Part shown: positions 29,101 through 36,390 of the stretch, one piece after another
Position numbering within the stretch: position 1 is the first letter of the stretch
Layout: the number at the start of each line of letters is the position of its first letter
Source of the DNA: Helopsaltes ochotensis
Lineage: Eukaryota > Chordata > Aves > Passeriformes > Locustellidae
Reading direction: 5' to 3'
Assembly (NCBI GenBank): GCA_013400155.1
Contig: VXBM01000999.1
Coordinates: 244,553 to 308,552 of the forward strand
Length of the DNA stretch: 64,000 nucleotides
The notes under the pieces: model-generated
What the model was told of the DNA's origin: nothing
What the model saw: only the letters and a program-made list of their open reading frames with translations
Database searches by the model: none
Translations under genes and position numbers: made by a program

Positions 29101-32100
29101 GTGGAAGTTGTCCTGAGCCATCTTTCCAGTAACTCCCACTGCCATAGCACATGTGATTGCAGTTAGTCAGGAGAGGTGTTTCTTACTCGTGTGATGTTCT
29201 CATGGTCTTTAAATGCACAATCACCAATGACTTTTTCAGTCCTGGAAGCTACGGTCTGGGAAGTAACAAATAAATGGTTTTCAGCCTATATATCTGTATG
29301 TAAAAGTCTGTGATTGGATTGATTGTCTTCATTCTCTTCGAATAAACAGTCCTTCAAGAAACCACGTCAGAAATACCAAAAAAATGGAGGAGAAGAAAGC
29401 TGATCTCACAAGTCCAGAAGGTTGTGGAACCACAGTAGCACCAAAGTACCCTGAGAAAGGCAAAGGTGAGTTTGCCCATACATGTTGTGGTCTTTAATTG
29501 CAAAGAGCATGCCTGCACTGCAGATGCACAGGCAGATCCACCAGCAGAGTAGCCACGGTGGTGCAGGGGAGGCAGCAGGACTCCTGAACGAGCAGGGCTT
29601 TGCTGCTTTCGGCCCTAGAGCAGCCCACACACAAAATGCTGCCCAAGCTGTACCAGCATGCTGGTGCCATCTGCCCTTAGCTGGAGATAGATTTCTGCAT
29701 TCCAGGTGTGATGTGGACAAGCCAAAGCTATCTTGAATGGATGGTAGCCAAAGGCAGGTGGGAACTATTTGTTACGAGGCCAAGGTCTGCAGTAGGTCTT
29801 CTCTTAAAGCAGCCCAGCTTCTCAGGGTTCTCTTCCTCTGAAAAAAAATTCTTGGCATTACCTGACCTAAGGGGGTGTTGTTTTGGTTTGGTTTGTTTTT
29901 CCTCTTTATTTTTTTTCCCATCATGGAAATTATTTATTGAACCAGTTGCAGTACGAGCCCTTGCACAGCAAGAACAATCGGACACTTGTGTTGTACCTGG
30001 ACTTTCAGTTGTCCCTTCTCATCCTAACAGGCAGGTTCCCTGGCACAGCTGCAAATGACTTTTTGCCTTGATCTTTTCATGGCCTTCTCCCTTTCTGTGT
30101 CTCTCTCTTCCTTTGTAGACAACACTAGCTCTTCCTCAGAATGCTCTGTACTGTCAAAAAAGCGCTTTATGCTGCAGGGCTTTACTAACCTCAAAAGTCA
30201 GAAAGGTAACTTAAAAAAGGCTAGACTGTTTTCTGTGTAAGGCTGTAATTGAAGCGTCACCTTGTATGCGTGTGTAGTGTGGTAGGTTTTCAGTGTACAC
30301 ACTAGCTTGCTCTTCCAAGGTCAAGCTAGGCTTAGTCGGTGCCTCTGACAGGGAGATTTCAAGGGAAGCCAGCTCCAGAGTGGGAGGGGGAGATGCAGCT
30401 AGGAAAAGTGGGGCTGTGGAGATGCAAGAGAAGGCTTGTGGTTTCCAGTGCCTCCAATCTCACTGTCAAGGCCAAGGACAGAGTTTATAGTGCCCCATTC
30501 CTGTAGAAAAACTAGAGGAAGGAAGTTGTCTTCTCACCAGACACCTAGCCTGCTTCTAGCTTCAGTGGATCTGCCCCAAATGCACTGGTACTTGGCAAAA
30601 AGGAATCAAGGTGATTCTGTGAAGTTTTTATAGAGGATTTTTTTATTGGCATCCTTGCTAACAAAATTCTCAAAGCACAAACAACAGCAGAATGTGTCTT
30701 ACAATGTTTTGCTGGATAGAAAAATAAGTAAGAATTTCTCTCTTCTTCCAGAAATGGTCTTTGCCTCTTTTTTTCTAAAACAGGCAATAAGAGTTTGAGA
30801 CTTTTCTTGCTTCCTCCTGCCAAGTAATCACACTGGTACAGTCACTTCTTGCTTTGAAGAGCTGTCTTTGAACAATCTGAATTGCATTAAGATGATGGCA
30901 CTTGTTCAACAGCATGTTTTTTTTCCCCCACAAGCATCTTTCCAGAATGCCTGTTTAAAATCCAATTACCTTTGAGTTCTTTCTGGAGAGACTCCAGGGT
31001 TGTGTATCTAATGCTGCTGAGGTGAGCACTAATGTCCCATGCTTGCCTTGACAGAAACTCCATCTCCTTCTGCTAAAAGCCAGACATTGCCAATGATCCT
31101 TCTTACAGGACCAGGTATTGCTGTAGCACTAGATTTACATAAAAATGATTGCTTAATTTGGTAATGTTTATCTGAAATTGAAGTTAATTGTATTCAGTTG
31201 AAGTCTAACCAATTTAGAAAAGTTTACATATATTTTCATCTATTACTGTAAAATAAATTTGTCAATTTATCTTCAAATAACTACTTATAAATAGTTCATT
31301 CTTTCTACTACCATGCACCAGTGACAGCTAAAATTAGATTACAGAAATCCACTTGTTTTCCAATGTAAACTCAAAGGTATTTAGCATGCAATCCACCTAT
31401 TCTCTTTTTTCCAGTTCTTCAATCTCTCTCTTCTGTGTTTTTTACCTATTCATCCTCCTGCAGCTTCTCCTACCAGTCCTGACAAAAAAGCCAAACGGCA
31501 CGAAGTAGTGAGTGACCCAACTCCTTTTGGTTTAAGAGGTACAGTGATGCCACATCTTGTATTCCACAAGTACCCACACATCCCTCATGTAATATGTTAT
31601 ATCAGAGTGCTGAGAATACCTGTATGATGCTGTTGTGTGCAGGAGTATTGATATCAGCTGTGTTTTTCCAAGTGGATCTATGTATACTGGTTTTGAGAGC
31701 ACAACTGGTTGAAGTTTTACCTTAGTTTAAATAAAGTAGCATATGAGTAACTCATTTTTAGAAGACAGGGAAAGAGATCTGTTGCTGAAGAAAGAACCAG
31801 AAGCCGTGTGTTTAATGGAATTACAGGGCTGTCCAGTTGTTTTGCGACCATGGTTTTCCATGTGTTAGAATCCTTCTGTCACTGGGGCCCTTGTGGAGAG
31901 AATTTAAGTTTTAAAAAAGCAAAAAAAATCCAAAACTCCTATCACTGTCATGAGGAATGTCCGTTTTAGATCTGCATTTATTACTGCAGACACAGACCTG
32001 TTGCATCTTCCTTTGGGTCAGAGTAGGCAACTTTTACCACCCTGCAAAGCCAAGATGACTTAACTGAGCCCCTTGCAGCAATTTACCTCCCATCCTTTCA

Positions 32101-35100
32101 ACTCACAGCTAAGCAGAGAATGGGAAAGTATTTCAATTAAACAACCCATTTCTAACCAGCAGGCCTGATGGTGAAAGTTTGAGTACAAATCCCTAGGGCT
32201 AATTAACTTAGAGTAGTAGAGAGTACAAGGAGAGCAGTCCCCCTTCTGACTCTTTCCACCACTATCTCCTTTAGAAAATATTAGTCTAAAGGTGAAGCTG
32301 TATCCCTACCATCAGCCTCCTCTCCAGTTTCTGAAGTCTTTGTCTTGTCTGTGGAACTGGTGCAAGCTCAGCTGCTGTGCTGGGGAAACTGCAACACCAT
32401 TCACCTTGCTGAGCAGCAGGCATTGTAATCCTGGGATAGACACGTGCAGAAACACCACAAGGGTGCATGTGAGAGCTACAAGGCTATTCTTCTGCAGGTA
32501 GCAGGCAAAATTCTGAGATCTCCAGGTACCGTGGAAATCCTGAGGGCCCAAACATGTCTGAAAGAAAAGTGTGCTTTATGGCCTTTTCCTAATGTGCTGG
32601 AATTTTCCAAAGAAGAGAGACCTTGATCATTGCTGATTTACAGTAAAATTATCGTGTCCTTGGAACAGGCTTATCTGATTTTCTGTCCCAGAAGCATCTT
32701 ACTTTATGAAACTGCTAAACCAAGTAAATTAATTTAAAACATCTACTAACTCCTTCTATCTTGCACCTTCCAATCTCTTTTCTGGCACTTTATCTCTTCT
32801 CCTTCCCCAGCTCAAAAAGGGATAAACAGGGAGATGACCTGGGCATCTTGGGATGAAACTGCACCAGGTGATGGTCACAGCAGAGCGCATGGCCCCCATT
32901 CATTTCCTTTCACTGCTGTATTGCTCTGATTTATGCTGAAGTGGGCTCAAGGAATATGAAATAGTGTCAGAATTACGTGTTGTGGGCTGATTATAGCTCT
33001 TTTAAGAAACTTGTTAGATTATTTCTGAAGAGAAGCAGTTAATGAATTCTTGGTTTTCCTTGCACAATTATATCTAAAATAATTTCTGAATAACCTTGTC
33101 TTTTCTCAGGCTTGCCTACCCTTTTCCTACCCTTCCTGCCTTTATAGGGAGCTCTGATGTAGTCCCACCCTGCAGAACACACACACACAGATTGAATGTG
33201 CATGCATAATTTCAGTCCCATAGTTTGCTAATACAAATACTCCCATAGTGACCTCCTCCCTTCCAGGAGGAGATGGCGTTTATATAGATTTGTTAATGTA
33301 GAGTGCCAGCTTGTCTGAGGAGGAGTAGTATCGTTAGTATGGCAGGACCAGGCCAGCCTGCTCTTAGCACAGCAGCTCAGTATAAGAAAAGAAAGAGGCT
33401 GAGGAAGAAGAGCTGTTACCCAAAATGTACCCAAAACATACCCAAGCTGTTACCCAGTAAGTATGAGGTTACAGGTACTTAGAGACATCTCACTTTCTTT
33501 TTCTTTTGTGCAATTCATTGGTTCTATTTCTAATGAGAGTTTAGAACAATTAGGAGAAACCAAGTTTTCTTTTGTTGCATTGTTCTTAACTTAGAAATAA
33601 CAGAAATGGTTTCAGCTGTGTCCAACAAGCCAACTACAAGATGTAAACTTCCAAAGAAATTTTCATAGAATACAACAGAAATTTATTACTCAGTTTCTTC
33701 ACAGATAGAAGTTCATTCTTAACCCTGGACAGGGCCAAGTGGGTCAGTACTTCCAATCTTGTGCAGGTCACTCAGCAGCATAGGCAAGGTAAAAGTCCCA
33801 CTCTGTTTGGTGTGCTCTGGGTGTGATTCCTTTCTATGCTTTCTTTGGCTTTATTCTGATGCTGCTCAGGTTTTTCCCTAAGGCACTGGCATGACCAACT
33901 GTGTGACATGCCTCAGGAGCAGTGCAAAGCAAAAATGCTGGTGCTTTCTCAATTTAACTAACAGTTACATAAAATGGGAGGTTTGTTCTTCCTTTCATTC
34001 TTTTCATTGAGTTTCACTGTTGTTACTATTTAGCTTGAAACAAAAGCTTGCTTACAAATATTTATCTCTTTTATTATGACTTTTTTTCATTATAAGCTCA
34101 ACACATTTATTAGCAGCTGCTGAGCTTTAAAAAACATCCCACTAATAAAACCTGATGTAGTTTTATTTGGAAGAGAATTTTGTGCACTCTGGGTAGGATT
34201 CAGCTTTATGAATAAATTAAATGGCTCACCCTGAGAGAGAAAAAGCAATAAATGACAGGCAGGAGATTGTTGTGGTGTTTGGTGCAGTGGCTCAACACCA
34301 AGATAGTTCTGAGTACTCAAGTATTCTTACATCAGCCTAAACCCTCTTAAATAATGGGCTGCCTTGTCAGGTGAAGTACAGAGTGCTTGTAACTTGTGTG
34401 GAATTTTTTTGACAGTGGTTAACAGTGTGAAGGAGGCAATGCTTGTCTGTCCCTTATTCCAGCAAGCTGGTTAGGTCGCTTTGGGTGACAATCCTGTGTG
34501 TTCAATCTCTTCCCAAGATGTGTATGTTCCTGTCTTTTGCTTCCTCCCAAGAAAAAAGATTATCTATCCCACATTTATCTTTGTATAATATATATTTATT
34601 ATACAAATATTTTTTTAATTCGCTTTTCAGTTGGAAATTTGCATTCTCTCCATTAATGTAACTTTATATAAATCCAAAAGGCTAAATTCACTGCCATGCA
34701 TTTCCACAACTCCACTTACTCAGATGGAAGCAGGCTGGTTTTTGCTGGCAGTGAATTTCACCCAGTGACTCTAATAACCTCCCTGTGTCAGTTTTTCTCC
34801 TGTTTACGTCGATCACTTACGAGCTTTTCAGTGGGGAGAACGTTTCTCCCAGTCAGTGGCTCGCTGCTGCGAAGTTGACTGTCGGCTGTTCCTTCCCCAA
34901 GGCTGGGCCAAACCATCCCATTCTCTCGATGCATCCGAAGAAAATGACGGCTGGTCTAGTGCTGAAGAACCGCTGAATTCATCGGATGCGGAGGAAGAGG
35001 GAGGAGGAGGAGGGGGAGGCGAGATGAAGCTGGTAACCAGAAATGCTTTCCTATGGAGCTAAGCAAGTGATACCAGCACAGTGTGGCGGGATACAGGAAT

Positions 35101-36196
35101 GCTTTTGAAACTGGTAGGAGGGAAAGTGAAATGTTCAGCTGGGCAACATTCCCTGGGCAATGGAGAAGAACTCCTTCACTTAAATCAGCCCAGTGTTTGT
35201 ACCTTGGGGAGGTCCCTCTGTGCCTTTGCACAGCCACAGCCCAGCGAGTCGTGGCTGCTTGTGCCATGATACTGCAATCAAGGCATGACTTGTTCAGTTA
35301 CCATGTCAATAGACTTCCAGGCAGACACCATGGCGCAGGTTTGCCACGTTCTCTGTTTCTTTTGGTTTTATTTTCTGTAGCCATATGAATTAATTGTTGT
35401 AGTGGGAACATTTCACTGAATGTTTTTCGGGGTATGAGAATTAGCGTATTGAATTTACATGTAATCAATCAGCAGAATTTTAATGCTACATTATATAAAT
35501 ATAATGTATATTTACACTATCTTCAACATGAGAAAAAAGGGAAAAAATTATAGTTACATAACAAAAGCTGCAACATACCTTAAACTACTCAACAGAAATA
35601 ATTTGTTTTCTTTCCTCTGTGTGCATTTAGACTCCTGGTAAATATACAGTTGTGACTGATTATGACAAAGGAGTTCCTGAAGAATTTACAGTGAAAAGTG
35701 GAGATCTAGTTCAACTGATTCGTGAAGGGGAGGATGGACTTTGGTACGCAGATTTGTGTTTGGAATTTTTTTTATACGCAGAATTGTATTTGGAAGGCAG
35801 ATGTTTAGGACAAAACTTTCAAAGGCATCAAATGAATAAGTCTTACTTCTAATTTTTTAATATTTTTTTTAGGTTTATAAAGAACCTGAGCAGTGGTAGA
35901 GAAGGTTGGATTCCCGCAAACAATCTGTTGATGCTCATAGGCAACTCGAAATCAGCTCAATCTTTAAGCAGTTCTGGTAGGCTATGTATTTTAAATGAGA
36001 TAATTGTCTCTTTGAAAATTCCTATTATCAAAGAAAGTAATGAAAAACAACCACTATATAATATTATTCTTGTGGGGTTTTTTCTCCCTTTCTTTCCCCA
36101 GAATCAGGCACTGCCTCCAGCAATTTGAGCACATCATCAAGTTGCAGTGATAGCTGCAATGTCAGTAGCACCAGCTTCTCTGACATTAAGGGCTAA
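8057..36196 (+). CDS. MCF2L: MCF2L (DBS/OST), partial: span of the visible coding exons
   Basis: Dbl-family guanine-nucleotide exchange factor that activates Rho GTPases (Cdc42/RhoA in the family) at the plasma membrane. The visible exons join in frame to 1009 codons plus stop without the four cassette exons, which add 93 codons. Domains in window-protein numbering: end of CRAL-TRIO about 1-60, spectrin-like helical region about 80-380, basic/Ser-rich linker about 380-480, DH about 481-668, PH about 672-798, variable linker, SH3, Ser-rich tail ending in DIKG-stop. The protein resembles remembered human MCF2L almost line by line in DH-PH. MCF2 and MCF2L2 are excluded mainly by the F7-F10 neighbours. 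Exons coding the N-terminus and most of CRAL-TRIO lie upstream. Internal introns not listed separately (up to about 1.7 kb) show only ordinary AT-rich intronic sequence. Confidence 0.96.
9000..9116 (+). CDS. MCF2L: MCF2L exon: CRAL-TRIO/spectrin junction
   Basis: Acceptor ctgcag, donor gtaagt, 39 codons, phase 0-0. It contains the family signature YIDKTQLTEDLGGTLDYCH, conserved across Dbl/DBS proteins. Confidence 0.96.
9625..9774 (+). CDS. MCF2L: MCF2L exon: start of spectrin-like region
   Basis: Acceptor ccaaaag, donor gtatgt, 50 codons, phase 0-0. The peptide includes LQSFGTELAETELPNDVQST and a charged end (EKKDKMK), as in the DBS helical region. Confidence 0.96.
10427..10484 (+). repeat. 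(TTTTG)n microsatellite abutting an MCF2L 3' splice site
   Basis: Pentamer TTTTG repeated with one interruption (attttc-like) up to the acceptor AG of the exon at 10486. Confidence 0.95.
10486..10610 (+). CDS. MCF2L: MCF2L exon: spectrin-like region
   Basis: 125 nt, phase 0 to 2, donor gtgaga. The peptide ends LNQDQLDNQTTVE plus a split Arg codon. The acceptor AG is the last two bases after a (TTTTG)n run that takes the place of the normal pyrimidine tract. Confidence 0.94.
12322..12436 (+). CDS. MCF2L: MCF2L exon: spectrin-like region
   Basis: 115 nt, phase 2 to 0, acceptor ttaaag, donor gtgaga. It encodes LLAQLHETETAFDEFWIKHQ and the continuing helix with QCLRLRNFEHNFRE, a standard spectrin-repeat helix with a conserved Trp. 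Confidence 0.96.
13395..13514 (+). CDS. MCF2L: MCF2L exon: spectrin-like region
   Basis: 40 codons, phase 0-0, acceptor tttcag, donor gtaaga. The peptide carries FTDVGNSRSHVEHILKDL and FEEKS, as in vertebrate DBS. Confidence 0.96.
13552..13609 (+). repeat. 29-bp perfect tandem duplication
   Basis: Two identical 29-base copies (13552-13580 and 13581-13609), each beginning cgatgcacatgctgagg, in the intron 37 bases after an MCF2L donor. Confidence 0.97.
14353..14544 (+). CDS. MCF2L: MCF2L exon: spectrin-like region
   Basis: 64 codons, phase 0-0, acceptor ttcttag, donor gtaaat. Contains NHYAVDSIIPKCSELHHLCD followed by the RRRNLLNKSLELHDLLE helix. Confidence 0.96.
14739..14930 (+). CDS. MCF2L: MCF2L exon: spectrin-like region
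   Basis: 64 codons, phase 0-0, acceptor ttccag, donor gtacca. Starts SMKWCDEGIYLLASQPVDKC, one of the most conserved DBS segments, and ends in an acidic helix (SEDLK). Confidence 0.96.
15621..15780 (+). CDS. MCF2L: MCF2L exon: end of helical region and Pro-rich linker
   Basis: 160 nt, phase 0 to 1, acceptor accgtag, donor gtaagt. Encodes EHVQKVFQKQ, then a basic stretch (SLKKLAAKQTRPVQPVAPRP) and SPCTSP before a split Gly codon. Confidence 0.95.
15915..15985 (+). CDS. MCF2L: MCF2L exon: Ser/Arg-rich linker
   Basis: 71 nt, phase 1 to 0, donor gtattt. Peptide G-LQRQNVSSSESSALRRINYR-KAK; a basic, Ser-rich linker like the human one, more diverged than the domains around it. Confidence 0.92.
16999..17075 (+). 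CDS. MCF2L: MCF2L exon: acidic linker before DH
   Basis: 77 nt, phase 0 to 2, acceptor ctttag, donor gtaagt. Encodes SEVTELHQSRGGS then MDDEENLAVLR, ending in a split Gln codon completed by the next exon. Confidence 0.93.
18108..18174 (+). CDS. MCF2L: MCF2L exon: start of DH domain (CR1)
   Basis: 67 nt, phase 2 to 0, acceptor ccacag, donor gtaaaa. The peptide HVMNELIETERAYVEELLCV is the conserved region 1 helix of Dbl-homology domains; the Glu in ETE is the catalytic GTPase-contacting residue of the family. Confidence 0.97.
18175..21641 (+). other. MCF2L intron within the DH-coding region
   Basis: 3.5 kb intron between DH exons. AT-rich; no repeat family, exon or RNA gene recognised. Confidence 0.85.
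21642..21757 (+). CDS. MCF2L: MCF2L exon: DH domain
   Basis: 116 nt, phase 0 to 2, acceptor ttgcag, donor gtgagg. Encodes GYAAEMDNPLMAHL and ILFGNMEEIYHFHN, the second conserved DH stretch. Confidence 0.97.
22755..22824 (+). CDS. MCF2L: MCF2L exon: DH domain
   Basis: 70 nt, phase 2 to 0, acceptor tcacag, donor gtacgt. Peptide IFLRELETYVEYPELVGRCF-LDQ, a DH helix. Confidence 0.97.
24011..24103 (+). CDS. MCF2L: MCF2L exon: DH domain
   Basis: 31 codons, phase 0-0, acceptor ttctag, donor gtgtgc. Contains FQIYEKYCQNKPRSESLWRQ, conserved in Dbl/DBS. The leading ATG is internal, not a start. Confidence 0.97.
24253..24345 (+). CDS. MCF2L: MCF2L exon: DH domain CR3 (LLKPVQRITKY)
   Basis: 31 codons, phase 0-0, acceptor ttacag, donor gtaagt. 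Carries LDSYLLKPVQRITKYQLLLK, the hallmark conserved region 3 of RhoGEF DH domains that lines the GTPase-binding face. Confidence 0.98.
24378..24478 (+). repeat. (TTTG)n and G/T-rich tract in MCF2L intron
   Basis: Starts as (GTTT)n, then runs of 3-6 G separated by T; begins about 33 bases after the donor of the CR3 exon. Confidence 0.9.
25657..25728 (-). mobile_element. CR1 LINE 3' end, short
   Basis: aatcacagaatcatagaatg followed by gggttggaagggaccttaaa: the canonical CR1 3' end reversed. Confidence 0.93.
25812..25937 (+). CDS. MCF2L: MCF2L exon: end of DH domain
   Basis: 42 codons, phase 0-0, acceptor actcag, donor gtgagt. Encodes EMLKYSKNCEGAEDLQEAL and the long C-terminal DH helix (ILGILKAVNDSMHQIAITGY). 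Confidence 0.97.
26552..26773 (+). CDS. MCF2L: MCF2L exon: start of PH domain
   Basis: 74 codons, phase 0-0, acceptor cttccag, donor gtaaga. Contains LGKLLMQGSFNVW (PH strand 1), RHLFLHEKAVLFCKK (strands 3-4) and YSYKHSLN. PH domains of this family bind phosphoinositides and assist exchange. Confidence 0.97.
27293..27385 (+). CDS. MCF2L: MCF2L exon: PH domain
   Basis: 31 codons, phase 0-0, acceptor ttccag, donor gtaaat. Peptide includes GITENVKGDAKKFEIWYNAR and EEVYIIQ, PH strands 5-7. Confidence 0.97.
27860..27938 (+). CDS. MCF2L: MCF2L exon: PH C-terminal helix
   Basis: 79 nt, phase 0 to 1, acceptor gagtag, donor gtaaaa. Encodes VKATWVNEIRKVLTSQLQAC, with the near-invariant Trp of the PH terminal helix. 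Confidence 0.96.
28084..28156 (+). CDS. MCF2L: MCF2L exon: post-PH linker
   Basis: 73 nt, phase 1 to 2, acceptor ttacag, donor gtaagt. Encodes EASQHRTLEQTQSLPLPLP, like the human linker, then ASSCA and a split Arg codon. Confidence 0.92.
29350..29465 (+). CDS. MCF2L: MCF2L exon: post-PH linker
   Basis: 116 nt, phase 2 to 1, acceptor aaacag, donor gtgagt. Lys/Glu-rich peptide including RNHVRNTKKMEEKK and ending PEKGK, as in remembered human MCF2L just before the alternative region. Confidence 0.92.
30119..30205 (+). CDS. MCF2L: MCF2L alternative exon (LSKKRFMLQGFTNLK)
   Basis: 87 nt, phase 1-1, acceptor tttgtag, donor gtaact. LSKKRFMLQGFTNLKSQK matches an alternative linker segment known in MCF2/MCF2L isoforms. 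Skipping it keeps frame, so it is probably a cassette. Confidence 0.8.
31055..31114 (+). CDS. MCF2L: Putative MCF2L cassette exon (unrecognised peptide)
   Basis: 60 nt, phase 1-1, acceptor ttgacag, donor gtattg. Encodes ETPSPSAKSQTLPMILLTGP with no stop. Fits frame in every combination with its neighbours, but I do not recognise the peptide. Confidence 0.45.
31464..31538 (+). CDS. MCF2L: MCF2L alternative exon (SPTSPDKKAKRHEV)
   Basis: 75 nt, phase 1-1, acceptor cctgcag, donor gtacag. SPTSPDKKAKRHEV followed by DPTPFGLR closely matches an alternative human MCF2L segment I remember. Confidence 0.82.
32811..32867 (+). CDS. MCF2L: Putative MCF2L cassette exon (unrecognised peptide)
   Basis: 57 nt, phase 1-1, strong pyrimidine-rich acceptor (ccttccccag), donor gtgatg. 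Encodes AQKGINREMTWASWDETAP with no stop. Supported by splice sites and phase only. Confidence 0.42.
32868..34901 (+). other. MCF2L intron before the acidic linker exon
   Basis: 2.0 kb with no recognised element apart from an 11-bp perfect inverted repeat at 34580-34607. Confidence 0.75.
34580..34607. repeat. AT-rich 11-bp inverted repeat
   Basis: Arms tttgtataata and tattatacaaa are exact reverse complements separated by 6 bases. Confidence 0.9.
34902..35032 (+). CDS. MCF2L: MCF2L exon: acidic linker before SH3, with Gly run
   Basis: 131 nt, phase 1 to 0, donor gtaacc. Contains GWAKPSHSLDASEENDGWSS and NSSDAEEE followed by seven Gly encoded by a purine (GGA/GGG) run. The acceptor is AAG rather than the usual CAG/TAG, behind a good pyrimidine tract. 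Confidence 0.92.
35631..35743 (+). CDS. MCF2L: MCF2L exon: SH3 domain, first part
   Basis: 113 nt, phase 0 to 2, acceptor atttag, donor gtacgc. Encodes KYTVVTDYDKGVPEEFTVKS and the GDLVQLIREGEDGLW core of an SH3 fold; the Trp codon is split with the next exon. Confidence 0.96.
35873..35976 (+). CDS. MCF2L: MCF2L exon: SH3 domain, second part
   Basis: 104 nt, phase 2 to 1, acceptor after a long T tract, donor gtaggc. SGREGWIPANNL is the classic SH3 end; SAQSLSSS follows. Confidence 0.95.
36102..36196 (+). CDS. MCF2L: MCF2L last coding exon and stop
   Basis: Acceptor tccccag; enters in phase 1. Serine/cysteine-rich tail ending SFSDIKG and TAA at 36194-36196. Similar Ser-rich endings occur in alternative MCF2L isoforms. 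Confidence 0.9.
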
Positions 36197-36384
36197 TATG
36201 AAATGTTCATTCCACCTCCCTGGAAGGTAAATCTGGAGATTTTCATTTGCTGCAGAGTTCTGGACATCGGACTTTATTGGAGAACCACCAGTACTGCATT
36301 GCCAGCTCTGAGTATTTTTAGTGGTAACTTTTACAGGTGCTCTCAGAAGATTCAAATGAAGAGTGCATGGAATGTGAAGTTGTA

Positions 36385-36390
36385 AATAAA
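36385..36390 (+). terminator. MCF2L: Candidate MCF2L polyadenylation signal AATAAA
   Basis: First AATAAA after the stop, 189 bases downstream. Further AATAAA hexamers at 36609, 36998 and 38314 could serve longer 3' UTRs, so the true end of the transcript is uncertain. Confidence 0.45.
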
